A stretch of 64,000 bases of DNA from Lustribacter sp049512335 (GCA_049512335.1 JBEKXE010000001.1:62001-126000); one strand, 5' to 3'; numbered from the stretch's first letter, positions 27,551 through 36,017 are shown. Numbers and translations: made by a program. The notes: generated from the letters alone by a model not told the origin.

Positions 27551-28336
27551 GTGCATGAGGGCTTGCTTGCCGCAGCGAAGGTGTGCGTCGGCGTGAAAAT
27601 CGACTACCGCGATCCGCCGGTGAGCGAGACGTCCGTGGGCGTTGGATTTGCACCTCTTCCGGGCTGGGACGTCCACCTTTTCGGGGAGGTCCTCGAAGCC
27701 GTGAAGACCCGGTACCCGCGCTTCGAGGCTGCACCGCCGCTGTCGATGCCGACCCCAGGATTGGCCTTTCGTTTTTCCGCCGTGCCCCTTACCCGCGGGC
27801 TCTATTTTTCGGCTAACAATACGCAGCTGATTCAGGTGCAGGACAATCTGTTTTTCGTAAACTGGCGCAAATGGCCGCCGGAGAACCTCTATCCGCATTA
27901 CGGTGCGTTACGCTCGCGTTTCGGAGAGGACTGGGGCGCCTTTTGCTCTGTACTCGCCCGCTTTGGAATTCCGCTCCCAGTATTGTCTCGATATCAGTTG
28001 GCGTATGTGAACGTTGTTCCGCACGCTGCCGTTCGCCCGAGCGAGTTGTTTACCAGTTGGATGCCACCCGAAGGCGTTGAGCAATCCGACATCACTATAA
28101 ACACTACGTACCGCCTCCCGGATCGCGGTGTCGATGTCGCTCTATCGCTACAACCGGGCCTTCGGGTTGAGGATAATCAGCGGGTATCTCAATTGACGAT
28201 CGTCGTTGGACGCAATGCGCCGCACTCGAGCGACCCTGCGGACCACTTTGACGACCTTCACGATGTGTTGATCGAAACTTTCCAGTCCGTTACTAGCGAA
28301 AACGCTCAACAGACATGGGGACCACAAAATGAGTAG
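27551..28336 (+). CDS. TIGR04255-family protein
   Basis: This 261-residue protein, or about 247 if translation starts at GTG 27593 (MKIDYRDPPVSETSVGVGF, which matches the usual family start better). The pattern NTQLIQVQDNLFFVNWRKW, then YPHYGALRSRFGEDW, then YQLAYVN resembles the TIGR04255 family, whose function is unknown. Base composition is clearly less GC-rich than in the flanking genes. It overlaps the next gene by 8 bp (ATGAGTAG), and the third gene follows a few bases after that, forming a compact three-gene unit. Confidence 0.72.
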   Translation: MHEGLLAAAKVCVGVKIDYRDPPVSETSVGVGFAPLPGWDVHLFGEVLEAVKTRYPRFEAAPPLSMPTPGLAFRFSAVPLTRGLYFSANNTQLIQVQDNLFFVNWRKWPPENLYPHYGALRSRFGEDWGAFCSVLARFGIPLPVLSRYQLAYVNVVPHAAVRPSELFTSWMPPEGVEQSDITINTTYRLPDRGVDVALSLQPGLRVEDNQRVSQLTIVVGRNAPHSSDPADHFDDLHDVLIETFQSVTSENAQQTWGPQNE

Positions 28337-28817
28337 TACGATCGTTGACGTACTCACGTCACTCGACCTTCGGCGACCAAGTCAACCGCCGCCAACCTTT
28401 CCTAATGGCTTCGACGATCAAATACTCGCTGTCACGCCGGACCTTTTGACTCTCGTTCACGAGGAATTTGCACGGCTTGCCGAATTCCGCCGCCTTCCCT
28501 TAGATTGGGACCACGAAGGCGGTGTGGCGATGACTGCGGATGCGAGTGCATCTGCGCAAAGAGTTTTGCGCGCGTTTGCCGCGATCGCGGGATTTGTGCC
28601 GCAAGTCGTTCCCAGTCATGCTGGCGGAGCGCTCATCGAAGTTTGTACCGACAACCTAGGCGTCGACTTTGAGATTTCGCCGCTCGGAGATATAGAGTTC
28701 TTGGTGTCTCGTGGGCACGAAGACCTTGAGGGAACAATTCGAGCAGCGCAGGTACCCGCGCTGTTGCAAACGTTATACGTAAATAAGCGGAATGAGACCC
28801 TAGGGCTAAGCGCCTAA
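28329..28817 (+). CDS. Conserved hypothetical protein of the three-gene cassette
   Basis: This 162-residue soluble protein has no signal or membrane segment. The central pattern LPLDWDHEGGVAMTADAS followed by FVPQVVPSHAGGALIEV resembles a group of uncharacterised proteins with a W-D-x-x-G motif and a PTPDGG-like segment ahead of an acidic strand. I do not know a function for that group. Composition is atypical for the region, like both cassette neighbours. The start overlaps the TIGR04255 gene by 8 bp. Confidence 0.65.
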   Translation: MSSTIVDVLTSLDLRRPSQPPPTFPNGFDDQILAVTPDLLTLVHEEFARLAEFRRLPLDWDHEGGVAMTADASASAQRVLRAFAAIAGFVPQVVPSHAGGALIEVCTDNLGVDFEISPLGDIEFLVSRGHEDLEGTIRAAQVPALLQTLYVNKRNETLGLSA

Positions 28818-28822
28818 GACGA

Positions 28823-29191
28823 TTGGAGTCGGACGATCGGCGGGGCGTCGTCTGGCGATTCGTGCACCCTAGCCAAATCATTAAGGACGCGGACGGGACA
28901 CTGACTGTCTCGAGCGGCGTTTTCCGGCGTAGCGATGGCGGCGCGTTCTCGATTTTCTTTGCCGAGCGTTCCGACATATTGGAGCTTCGTCATGCATTCG
29001 AGGGCTCTACGCTCGTGGCCGTGAGAGAATCGGATTTACGCAGGCTCGGTTTTGTCGTCAACCCATGCCCGGCCGATCGGGGGATTCGATCAGAACACGC
29101 AGACTGTATACATCCAGGGGGAAGCAAGGAGCGGAAGCGCGCTGCGCAAGCATTAAGAGACAAGTGCTGGATTGTAGGGCCCGAGATCTGA
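28823..29191 (+). CDS. Conserved hypothetical protein of the three-gene cassette
   Basis: This 122-residue protein starts at TTG 28823, 5 bp after the preceding stop. It has WRFVHPSQIIKDADGTLTVS, then SIFFAERSD, and a C-terminal part LRRLGFVVNPCPADRG, then a segment ending HADCIHPGG. The order (VHPSQ-I plus DG, an acidic middle, a His-bearing C-terminal segment) resembles small uncharacterised proteins that often accompany the W-D-G-type protein. Function unknown. The likely third member of an accessory operon. Confidence 0.6.
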   Translation: MESDDRRGVVWRFVHPSQIIKDADGTLTVSSGVFRRSDGGAFSIFFAERSDILELRHAFEGSTLVAVRESDLRRLGFVVNPCPADRGIRSEHADCIHPGGSKERKRAAQALRDKCWIVGPEI

Positions 29192-29228
29192 GATCGAATT
29201 GAGTATCTCGCGCGAGGCGTCAGCGCGA

Positions 29229-30929
29229 TCAATACACCGGCGAGCCCGGCGCGCCGGGTGCGACGCTGCCGTCGTCTTGCGCGAAGACCAACCGCAACGG
29301 GTACGACGATCCGCCTTCGGGCATCGTCGTGACCTGCAGCGTGCGGTAGGTGCCCGGCGCGATCGTCTCTTGCCAGATCTTGTAGCGTGAGAACGCCGCC
29401 AGGCGATGGGCTTGCACGAGCGTGTCGTCGATGATGAACGTGCCGGTCGCGTCGCCGCCGCGCGGGTTGGCGTAGAGCGCGATCGCTTGGCCGAAGCGCG
29501 ACGTGTTGACGATCACGACGCGCACCGACTGCATCACGCCGTAATCGCCGGAGAGCGCTTCACCTTCGCGCAGGTTGGGCAGCGGCAGCTGGCCGATCGG
29601 GATCTCGAGCGGCGGCGCGTCGGTGAAGAACGTGTAGTCCGAGAAGAACTCGGGCACCGGGTAGACGCCGCGCGCGTGCGGCGCGCCGCCGGCCAGCAGA
29701 TTCGCCGCGTCGGCCGACTGGTCGAGCGGCGCGTCGGCGTGCTGCGCCACCACCGCGATGTCGAGCGGATCGCCGCTGATCTCGCGCAGCTGCAGGATGC
29801 CGTTGACGACCGCGTTCGGCGGGAGATCGTGGTTGACGATGTTCACGGTCGCGCCGGGCGGGATCGTCACGATCGTGCCTTCGTTGCGCCGCGCGCGGAC
29901 CAGGAACGTGCGCGTCGCGTTGTGGCCGACCTCCATCTCGTTCGCGCCCGGTCCGGCGAGCGCCGCGATCACGTGCAAGACGGCCGGCGTCGCCGCGCCG
30001 TTGGTCGCTTTGACCAAGACGCGGCGCTCGGGTTCGGTCCCCGGATTGAAGTGGTAGTACAGGAAGCGCTGCGAGGCCGTGCGGTCGATCGTGGCGGTGA
30101 ACAGCACGCCGTCGGCGGTCAGGCGTTCGGGATAGTCGCTCACCAACAGCCGGCGCGGCGCCAGCCGGGGCAGCGCCACGTTCTCGAGCGCGATGCGCGT
30201 CGTTCCGCTGACCGTGATGTAAGCGTCGCCGAGGATCTGCACCGGAACGTCGATCTCCATGCGATCGTCGGGCGCCAGCGGCGCGTGCACGATGACGGCA
30301 TCGGCCGGCACGTAGATGCGGGCCCCCGGCCGCAGCGTGGCGGCCGCTTCGGCCGCGTCGATCGCGGCGGCGCGCAAGAACTGCACCGAAGCCGGATTGC
30401 CGGTCACGCGCAGCGGCAGCGCGGCCGCGACCGCGCCGGCGGCGTAGGCGACGCGCACCGCGACCTCGCGCGTGAGCCCGCGGCTGTCGCCGACGGTCAC
30501 GATCGTGTTGCCGACCGCGACGCCGCTGATGGCGAGCTGGCGCTTGTCCGAATCGACGGCGACGGTGGCGATGGTCGGATCGGCGGAGGTCGCGGTGATC
30601 GTGCCGGCCGCGCTGTTGACGCGCGCGAGGATGGTCTGCCCCGGCTGCACGGACGGCGTCGGCGGCTCGACGACGATGGGCGGCTGCGTCGGGGTCGGCG
30701 ACGGCGACGGGCTCGCGCTCGCTTCGGGTGAGGCGGATTCGCCGGGGGCGGGCGAGGCTTCGGTCGACGCCGGAGCGGGCGACTCGGCCGGCACGGCGGG
30801 CCCCGGAATCGCCGGGTTCACGGGGCCGGTCGGCGCCGGCACGGGCGGGTTGACCTGCGCGCTCACCGTCGAGGCGAGTACGGCGACCAACGACCCCACC
30901 ACGGCGAGCGCCGCGAACGCACGGTGCAA
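29229..30929 (-). CDS. Secreted protein with Pro-rich linker and Ig-like/pilus-N-like domain
   Basis: This 566-residue exported protein has a signal peptide (to about residue 25, TVSAQV), a Pro/Ala/Ser/Glu-rich linker (about 26-90), and a domain VQPGQTILARVNSAAGTITA that continues to VGNTIVTVGDSRG. That domain resembles the small beta domains found at the N-terminus of secretin-type pilus proteins or BIG2 repeats. The remaining 400 residues are beta-rich and not recognised. It lies 30 bp downstream of recQ in the same direction, but a functional link is unlikely. Probably a cell-surface protein. Confidence 0.65.
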   Translation of the reverse strand: MHRAFAALAVVGSLVAVLASTVSAQVNPPVPAPTGPVNPAIPGPAVPAESPAPASTEASPAPGESASPEASASPSPSPTPTQPPIVVEPPTPSVQPGQTILARVNSAAGTITATSADPTIATVAVDSDKRQLAISGVAVGNTIVTVGDSRGLTREVAVRVAYAAGAVAAALPLRVTGNPASVQFLRAAAIDAAEAAATLRPGARIYVPADAVIVHAPLAPDDRMEIDVPVQILGDAYITVSGTTRIALENVALPRLAPRRLLVSDYPERLTADGVLFTATIDRTASQRFLYYHFNPGTEPERRVLVKATNGAATPAVLHVIAALAGPGANEMEVGHNATRTFLVRARRNEGTIVTIPPGATVNIVNHDLPPNAVVNGILQLREISGDPLDIAVVAQHADAPLDQSADAANLLAGGAPHARGVYPVPEFFSDYTFFTDAPPLEIPIGQLPLPNLREGEALSGDYGVMQSVRVVIVNTSRFGQAIALYANPRGGDATGTFIIDDTLVQAHRLAAFSRYKIWQETIAPGTYRTLQVTTMPEGGSSYPLRLVFAQDDGSVAPGAPGSPVY

Positions 30930-30959
30930 TACGGACCCCCCGAAACCGAGGCCGCGGAC

Positions 30960-32594
30960 TTAGGCGATCTTCATCTCGCGCGACACGGCCGATGCCAGCA
31001 ACGTCTTGTACCCGACGGCCGGGAACAATACGGTTACGAGGTCCTTCTCGGCGCGCTCGACCGTGCCTTGCCCGAACTTCGAATGATACACGACGTCGGC
31101 GATGCCGTAGCCGGAAATCGATTGGTCGCGGCGCCCTTGCAGGCAGTTCTCGCATGCGCCGCACGAGTCGGCGGTGAAATTCTCGCCGAAGTAGTTCAGG
31201 ATGAAGCGCCGCCGGCAGCCGGTCGTTTCGGCGTACTGCAGCATCATCGCGAGCTTGGACTGGTCGTAGCGCTTCTTGGTCTCGTAATTCGCCAGATCGA
31301 GCACCGCCTCGCGGCTGGCGTGCCGCGCCAGCACGTACTTCGCGCGCGCCGACGCTTCGATGAAGCCGGCCTTCTTCAGCAGCGCCAGCACGACTTTCAG
31401 CTTGGTCAGCGGCAGCTGCGTGATCTTGCGCAGGTCGGTGAGCGAAACGCCGCCCTCCTGCATGCCGAAGATCTCGAGCGTGCCGAAGACGCGCTGCACT
31501 TCCTCGATGTCGGGATACTTGCCGGTGAGGAAGTAGTTCTGCACGCGCGTGTCGCTCATGCGGTAGACCAGGATGCACTTCGACGGCTCGCCGTCGCGCC
31601 CGGCGCGCCCCGCCTCTTGCGTGTAGGCCTCGATCGAGCCCGGCAGATCGTAATGCACGACGAAGCGGATGTTCGGCTTGTCGATGCCCAGACCGAACGC
31701 GTTGGTCGCGACCACCGCGCGGATCGCTTCTTGCATGAACAACTCGTGCACCGCGACGCGATCGTGCTTCTGCAGTTTGGAGTGATAGACCGCGGCCGGA
31801 ATCTCGAGCTGATCTTGCAGATACTTCTGCACCTCGAGCGCATTCTTGATCGTCGCGGTGTAGATGATCCCGGTGCCTTCCAGGGCGTTGTTCTCGAAGA
31901 GCGCTTTGAGCGCGCGCAATTTGCCCGCTTCGTTCTCGGCGCGGCGCACGCTGTAGATTAAGTTCGGGCGGTCGAACCCGCGCACGATCGGCTTCACGTC
32001 GGGTACGCCCAACTGCGCGAGGATGTCCTCGCGCACCGCCGGCGTGGCGGTTGCGGTCAGCGCCAGCACGGTCGGCCCGCCGAGCGCCTTGATCACGCGG
32101 CCGAGGTTGAGATAGGCCGGCCGGAAGTCATGGCCCCACTGACTGATGCAGTGCGCTTCGTCGATGACGAACAGCGGCACGGTCAGGCTCTGCAGGATCG
32201 CGACGAACGCGTCGTCCTCGAGCTTTTCCGGCGTGACGAAGACGATCTTCATCGCGCCCGACGCGATGCGCGCGAGCGCCGCGGCTTCCTGATCTTCGCT
32301 CAAGGTCGAGTTGAGGGCGACCGTCTCGCGCACGCCGTGCGACTCGAGCATGTCGAGCTGATCTTTCATCAGCGCTATGAGCGGGGAGACGACGACCGTG
32401 GTGCCGGGCAGCATCAGGGCCGGCAACTGGTAGCACAGCGACTTGCCGGCTCCGGTGGCCAAGATCGCCAGCGTGTCCTCCCCGGCCAGGACGCGGGTGA
32501 TCACTTCCTCCTGGCCGGGGTTGAAGGTGTCGTATCCAAAACGCTCGCGCAGCGCAGCGTAGAGATCCACGGGACTCTCCCAAACGATGATCAT
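30960..32594 (-). CDS. recQ: RecQ-type ATP-dependent DNA helicase with PcrA/UvrD-like C-terminal module
   Basis: This 544-residue 3'-5' helicase has Q/Walker A (ILATGAGKSLCYQLPAL), DEAH (VIDEAHCISQWGHDFRP), motif III (LALTATAT), motif V (ATNAFGLGIDKPNIR) and motif VI (YTQEAGRAGRDG). A winged-helix-like insert is followed by the RecQ zinc site (CRRRFILNYFGENF plus CGACENC). No HRDC domain is present. The last 50 residues, DVVYHSKFGQGTVERAEKDL followed by VLFPAVGYKTLL, look like the Tudor-type C-terminal domain of PcrA/UvrD, which contacts RNA polymerase in those proteins. It is divergent from dnaX. Confidence 0.92.
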   Translation of the reverse strand: MIIVWESPVDLYAALRERFGYDTFNPGQEEVITRVLAGEDTLAILATGAGKSLCYQLPALMLPGTTVVVSPLIALMKDQLDMLESHGVRETVALNSTLSEDQEAAALARIASGAMKIVFVTPEKLEDDAFVAILQSLTVPLFVIDEAHCISQWGHDFRPAYLNLGRVIKALGGPTVLALTATATPAVREDILAQLGVPDVKPIVRGFDRPNLIYSVRRAENEAGKLRALKALFENNALEGTGIIYTATIKNALEVQKYLQDQLEIPAAVYHSKLQKHDRVAVHELFMQEAIRAVVATNAFGLGIDKPNIRFVVHYDLPGSIEAYTQEAGRAGRDGEPSKCILVYRMSDTRVQNYFLTGKYPDIEEVQRVFGTLEIFGMQEGGVSLTDLRKITQLPLTKLKVVLALLKKAGFIEASARAKYVLARHASREAVLDLANYETKKRYDQSKLAMMLQYAETTGCRRRFILNYFGENFTADSCGACENCLQGRRDQSISGYGIADVVYHSKFGQGTVERAEKDLVTVLFPAVGYKTLLASAVSREMKIA

Positions 32595-32602
32595 GGGCGA
32601 CG

Positions 32603-32623
32603 TTCGAAGCCCCCTTCCTAAAA
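32603..32623. other. Hairpin in the recQ-dnaX divergent spacer
   Basis: GCCCCCTT and AAGGGGGC form an 8-bp perfect stem with a 5-base loop in the 136-base gap between the recQ start and the chosen dnaX start. It could be a repeat-derived palindrome or an operator-like site. Its presence supports placing the dnaX start downstream of it and not at ATG 32587. Confidence 0.5.
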
Positions 32624-32730
32624 GGGGGCGACGCCGTCGCCAATCGACGGCCGGTATATTCCCCTACTTGGCCCCGCTCAAACGGTTGCGCAGGCCGGGA
32701 TGGGCGGACTCCGGTCCGAAGCCACCGCCG

Positions 32731-34380
32731 GTGTCCCTCTATCGTACCTGGCGTCCCCTGACCTTCGCGAGCTTGGTTGGTCAGGATGCGGTCGTGCGCA
32801 CGCTCACAACGGCTATCGAGACGGGGAAGCTCGCCCATGCCTACCTGTTCTCGGGACCCCGCGGTTCGGGCAAAACCTCGGCCGCCAAGATCCTGGCGCG
32901 CTGCATCGAGTGCGTGAACGGTCCGACCGCGACCCCCGACAACACCTGTGCCAATTGCACGGCCATCCTCGACGGCACGGCGTTCGACGTCGTCGAGATC
33001 GATGCGGCGTCCAATCGCGGCATCGATGAAATCCGGGCGCTGCGCGACGCGGTCAAATTTCCGCCGTCGGTGATGCGTTCGAAAGTCTACATCATCGACG
33101 AAGCGCACATGCTGACCAAAGAAGGCGCGAACGCGTTTCTGAAAACGCTCGAAGAGCCGCCGCCGCACGTCGTGTTCATCCTCGCGACGACCTCGCCCGA
33201 AGCGTTGCCGCCGACGATCCTCTCACGCTGCCAGCGCTATGCCTTCCGGCGCATCCCGATCGAGGTGATGATCGCGAAGATGCGCGAGATCGCCGACGGC
33301 GAGAACATCGAGATCGACGACGCCGCGCTGGGCGCGCTCGCCTACCGCGCCGACGGCGGCTTGCGCGACGCCCTGACGATGCTCGAACAAGTCGCGGCCT
33401 TCGGTGCCGGCCACGTCGACGCGGCCACCGTCGACGCCGCGTTCGGCCAGACGGGACGGGCGTTCGCGCTCGCGCTGCGCGACGAGTCGCTCGACGGGGA
33501 TGCGGCCGCGGCGTTGCGCACGATCGACGACGCCAGCGATGCCGGCACCGACATGCCGGGGCTGATCCGCGCGCTGATCGGGGAGTTTCGCCACCTGCTC
33601 GTCGCGCGCGTCAATCCGGAATTGCTCGCGCGCGATCTGGCGGCCGACGATGCCGCGGCCGCGGCCGCCCGCGCGCAGAGCGTGCCGCAAGCGCGCATCG
33701 TGCGCGCCCTGCGCCTGTTCGGCGACGCGCTCGGGTCGGCGCGCAACTCCGGCAACGCCCGGCTCGAACTCGAGACCGCGCTGCTGCGCTTCGTCCTGCA
33801 GGCCGAGGATCCGGCGCTCGACGCGCTGGCCGCGCGCGTCACCGCGCTCGAAGGCGGCACGCCGGTGCCGGCGCCGCCGCCCCGCGTCGCGCCGCCCGCA
33901 GCGGTTCCGGCGCATCAGCCGGCGCCGGCCCGCCGCGCCGCTGCTCCGGCGCCACCGCCGGCGCCGCGACCCCAGCCGGAACCGGCACCGTCACCGCCCC
34001 CGGCGCGGTCCGCGCCGGCCATTCCGGTCGTGGGCGCCCTGACGCCGGCCAAGGTGCGCTCGTTGTGGGCGAACGTCCGCGCGCGCGCCGAGAGCGAGAA
34101 GCCGTCGATGGCCGCCTCGCTCGGCCGGGCGACGATCGAATCGGCAACCGACGACGCGATCACGCTGCGCATGCCCGATTCGACCGGCGGGGAAACGCTC
34201 AAGCGCAGCCTCGACGTGCTCAAACGCGCCGTCGACGGCGTGATCGGACGGCCGATCGAGGTGCGGGTCGTCGTCGGCGCGCCGGCCGCTCCGGCGGCGA
34301 GCGATCCGGCGGCGGACGGCGAACTCCCCGAAGAGCATCCCGACGACGTCGCGCGGTACGCGTTCGACCGGCTCCTCTGA
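32731..34380 (+). CDS. dnaX: DNA polymerase III subunit gamma/tau
   Basis: This is the clamp-loader ATPase that opens the sliding clamp. The open frame begins at ATG 32587, but the first 48 residues are basic, hairpin-derived sequence. GTG 32731 gives MSLYRTWRPLTFASLVGQD, the standard DnaX start. Walker A is GPRGSGKT (about 42-49); the zinc site is CIECVNGPTATPDNTCANC; Walker B/DEAH-like is YIIDEAHMLTKEGANAFLK; the arginine finger region is ILSRCQRY. A long Pro/Ala linker (about 370-430) precedes a C-terminal domain. No clear A-rich slippery site for a short gamma form was seen. ybaB and recR follow, the common dnaX-ybaB-recR order. Confidence 0.95.
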   Translation: MSLYRTWRPLTFASLVGQDAVVRTLTTAIETGKLAHAYLFSGPRGSGKTSAAKILARCIECVNGPTATPDNTCANCTAILDGTAFDVVEIDAASNRGIDEIRALRDAVKFPPSVMRSKVYIIDEAHMLTKEGANAFLKTLEEPPPHVVFILATTSPEALPPTILSRCQRYAFRRIPIEVMIAKMREIADGENIEIDDAALGALAYRADGGLRDALTMLEQVAAFGAGHVDAATVDAAFGQTGRAFALALRDESLDGDAAAALRTIDDASDAGTDMPGLIRALIGEFRHLLVARVNPELLARDLAADDAAAAAARAQSVPQARIVRALRLFGDALGSARNSGNARLELETALLRFVLQAEDPALDALAARVTALEGGTPVPAPPPRVAPPAAVPAHQPAPARRAAAPAPPPAPRPQPEPAPSPPPARSAPAIPVVGALTPAKVRSLWANVRARAESEKPSMAASLGRATIESATDDAITLRMPDSTGGETLKRSLDVLKRAVDGVIGRPIEVRVVVGAPAAPAASDPAADGELPEEHPDDVARYAFDRLL

Positions 34381-34408
34381 TGCGCACTCGACAGCAAAGG
34401 ACATCACC

Positions 34409-34717
34409 GTGAATCAGGCCCAGATGATGCAGCAGCTCAAGAAGATGCAGCAAGAGATGGCGCGCGTGCAGGACGAGCTCGCGAATACCGTCGTCGAAGG
34501 GACCGCTGCTGGTGGCGTCGTTACGTGCGCGGTCAACGGTGAGTTTCGCGTTACGAAGCTTACGATCAAGCCGGAAGCCGTTGATCCGGATGATGTTGAG
34601 ACGCTTGAAGATCTTGTGGTTGTGGCTTTGAACGATGCGATCGTCAAAGCGAAGGCGCTTAGTGAGCAGAAGATGGGAAGGCTCACGGGCGGGATGAAGA
34701 TTCCTGGGTTTTCTTGA
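34409..34717 (+). CDS. ybaB: YbaB/EbfC family nucleoid-associated protein
   Basis: This 102-residue DNA-binding protein has the YbaB pattern MMQQLKKMQQEMARVQDEL (helical), a central sheet (VTCAVNGEFRVTKLTI) and the closing helix with GGMKIPG. GTG 34409 follows AAAGGACATCACC, a clear ribosome binding site. From about the middle of the gene onward, codons ending in T or G become common, unlike the C-ended codons of the first half and of dnaX. Confidence 0.93.
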   Translation: MNQAQMMQQLKKMQQEMARVQDELANTVVEGTAAGGVVTCAVNGEFRVTKLTIKPEAVDPDDVETLEDLVVVALNDAIVKAKALSEQKMGRLTGGMKIPGFS

Positions 34718-34722
34718 GGGCC

Positions 34723-34780
34723 GCGAAGGAACGCCGCAGCGCCTCACACGCCCCCGCGCAGCAACGCGGCGTTCCTTCGC
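34723..34780. terminator. 15-bp perfect inverted repeat between ybaB and recR
   Basis: GCGAAGGAACGCCGC (34723-34737) and GCGGCGTTCCTTCGC (34766-34780) are exact reverse complements separated by 28 bases, directly after the ybaB stop and 8 bases before the recR start. No T-tract follows, so it is not a classic intrinsic terminator. It could attenuate recR, hide its ribosome binding site, or be a mobile palindrome. Confidence 0.6.
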
Positions 34781-34788
34781 TCCGTTAG

Positions 34789-35391
34789 ATGCGTAATGGG
34801 GTTGCTGGGCCTGTTGCGGCGCTCATCAACGAGTTTTCTAAGTTGCCTACTATTGGGCCTAAGACTGCGGCTCGGCTGGTGTTTCATTTGCTCAATAAGC
34901 CGCGGGGGGATGCGGAGTTGTTGGCGGACGCGATTATTGCGCTCAAGGATCGGGTGCGGTTGTGTTCGCAGTGTTTTTCTATTACCGAAGAGGATCCGTG
35001 CGCGATTTGTTCTGATTCGCGGCGGGATTCTAAGCTGCTTTGCGTGGTGGGTGAAGCTAAAGATATCTATGCGCTCGAGCGGACGTCGGCGTATAACGGG
35101 CGCTATCATGTGTTGGGCGGGCTCATCTCGCCGATGGATGGGATTGGGCCGGCGCAGTTGCGGGTCAAGGAGCTGGTCGAACGGATTGGGGCTCATGGGT
35201 TTGAGGAATTGATTGTGGCTACCAATCCGAATGCTGAGGGGGAGGCTACGGCGCTCTATCTTTCGCGCTTGGTGTCGCCTTTGGGCGTGCTGGTTACGCG
35301 GCTTGCGTATGGGTTGCCGATCGGTGGGGATTTGGATTATGCCGACGAGGTGACGTTGGCGAAGGCGATCGAGGGGCGGCGCTCGCTTTAG
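34789..35391 (+). CDS. recR: Recombination mediator RecR
   Basis: RecR acts with RecO/RecF to load RecA at gaps. This 200-residue protein has the helix-hairpin-helix SKLPTIGPKTAARLVFHLL, a zinc finger (CSQCFSITEEDPCAIC), a TOPRIM domain beginning LLCVVGEAKDIYALE (the usual reading is VVE), then HVLGGLISPMDGIGP and ATNPNAEGEATALYL, and the family ending. Codon usage is odd for the window, with many T- and G-ended codons (TTG, GGG, GAT, GTG). The 3' end overlaps the convergent MOSC gene by 4 bp. Confidence 0.95.
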   Translation: MRNGVAGPVAALINEFSKLPTIGPKTAARLVFHLLNKPRGDAELLADAIIALKDRVRLCSQCFSITEEDPCAICSDSRRDSKLLCVVGEAKDIYALERTSAYNGRYHVLGGLISPMDGIGPAQLRVKELVERIGAHGFEELIVATNPNAEGEATALYLSRLVSPLGVLVTRLAYGLPIGGDLDYADEVTLAKAIEGRRSL

Positions 35392-36017
35392 CTTTCGACG
35401 ATCTCGGTGCCGGGCACGATCGTGCCGGGGATTGCGACGCGGCAGTAGACGCCCATGATGTTGCCGCGTTGCGTCACGATCGTGCGTTGCAGGGCGGGGT
35501 CGGGGTCGCCCGTTGCGACGTCGTAGCTGGGGGTGACGCAGCGCGTGATCGGTGAGACGACGTCGAGGGCGACGTTGCCGATGTGCAGGCGCGTGCCGAC
35601 CAGGGCGTGCTCCATGAGCGTGAACTGCGGGGCTGATGCGGCTACGATGTTGGGGCGGAAGCGCAGCGGGTCGACGCTGCGGCCGGCCAGTGTTTCTAGA
35701 TCGCGTAGCCAGTGGTCGAAGACGATCGAGACGGGTTCGAGGTCGTAGTAGTGGGGTGCCGCGTCCTCCGCGTCGACGGTGACGCCGGCGCGCTGCGCGA
35801 TCTCGATCGCGGCTTCGACCGCGGTGACCGTGTGGAGCAGGCGGTTTTCCTTGCCGCGGTAGGTCTTGCCGGTGCGCGCGTGTTCGGGCGTGCTCACGAA
35901 GAGTGCTCGGCCGCGGTCGCCTGCGAAGCCGTCGGTGCGCACGTCGGCATGGTTGAGCCGCTCGGCGCGCAGCGACTTCACCGGATAGCGGTAGAGGCTC
36001 ACGACCGTGCCCAGCAT
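35388..36017 (-). CDS. MOSC domain protein
   Basis: This 209-residue protein has an N-terminal MOSC_N-like beta segment (VVSLYRYPVKSLRAERLNHA), then GFAGDRGRALFV, and the C-terminal MOSC core with SPITRCVTPSYDVATGDPDP, which holds the conserved Cys. It ends with IMGVYCRVAIPGTI. MOSC proteins bind a sulfur-carrying cofactor such as molybdenum cofactor and include reductases for N-hydroxylated compounds. No electron-transfer domain is fused here, so the substrate is unknown. It converges on recR with a 4-bp overlap and is divergent from the next gene. Confidence 0.85.
   Translation of the reverse strand: MLGTVVSLYRYPVKSLRAERLNHADVRTDGFAGDRGRALFVSTPEHARTGKTYRGKENRLLHTVTAVEAAIEIAQRAGVTVDAEDAAPHYYDLEPVSIVFDHWLRDLETLAGRSVDPLRFRPNIVAASAPQFTLMEHALVGTRLHIGNVALDVVSPITRCVTPSYDVATGDPDPALQRTIVTQRGNIMGVYCRVAIPGTIVPGTEIVES

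Noticed and set aside
27418..27592. Possible attachment site or tRNA at the left edge of the low-GC cassette
   Set aside because: No tRNA fold, integrase or matching direct repeat at the two edges was seen; only a 5-bp inverted TATCG/CGATA pair.
32587..32730. N-terminal extension of DnaX from ATG 32587
   Set aside because: The 48 added residues come from a hairpin-containing spacer and overlap the divergent recQ start; GTG 32731 gives the conserved DnaX opening.
32731..34380. Programmed frameshift in dnaX producing a short gamma subunit
   Set aside because: No A-rich slippery heptamer with a following stem was found near the end of the ATPase region.
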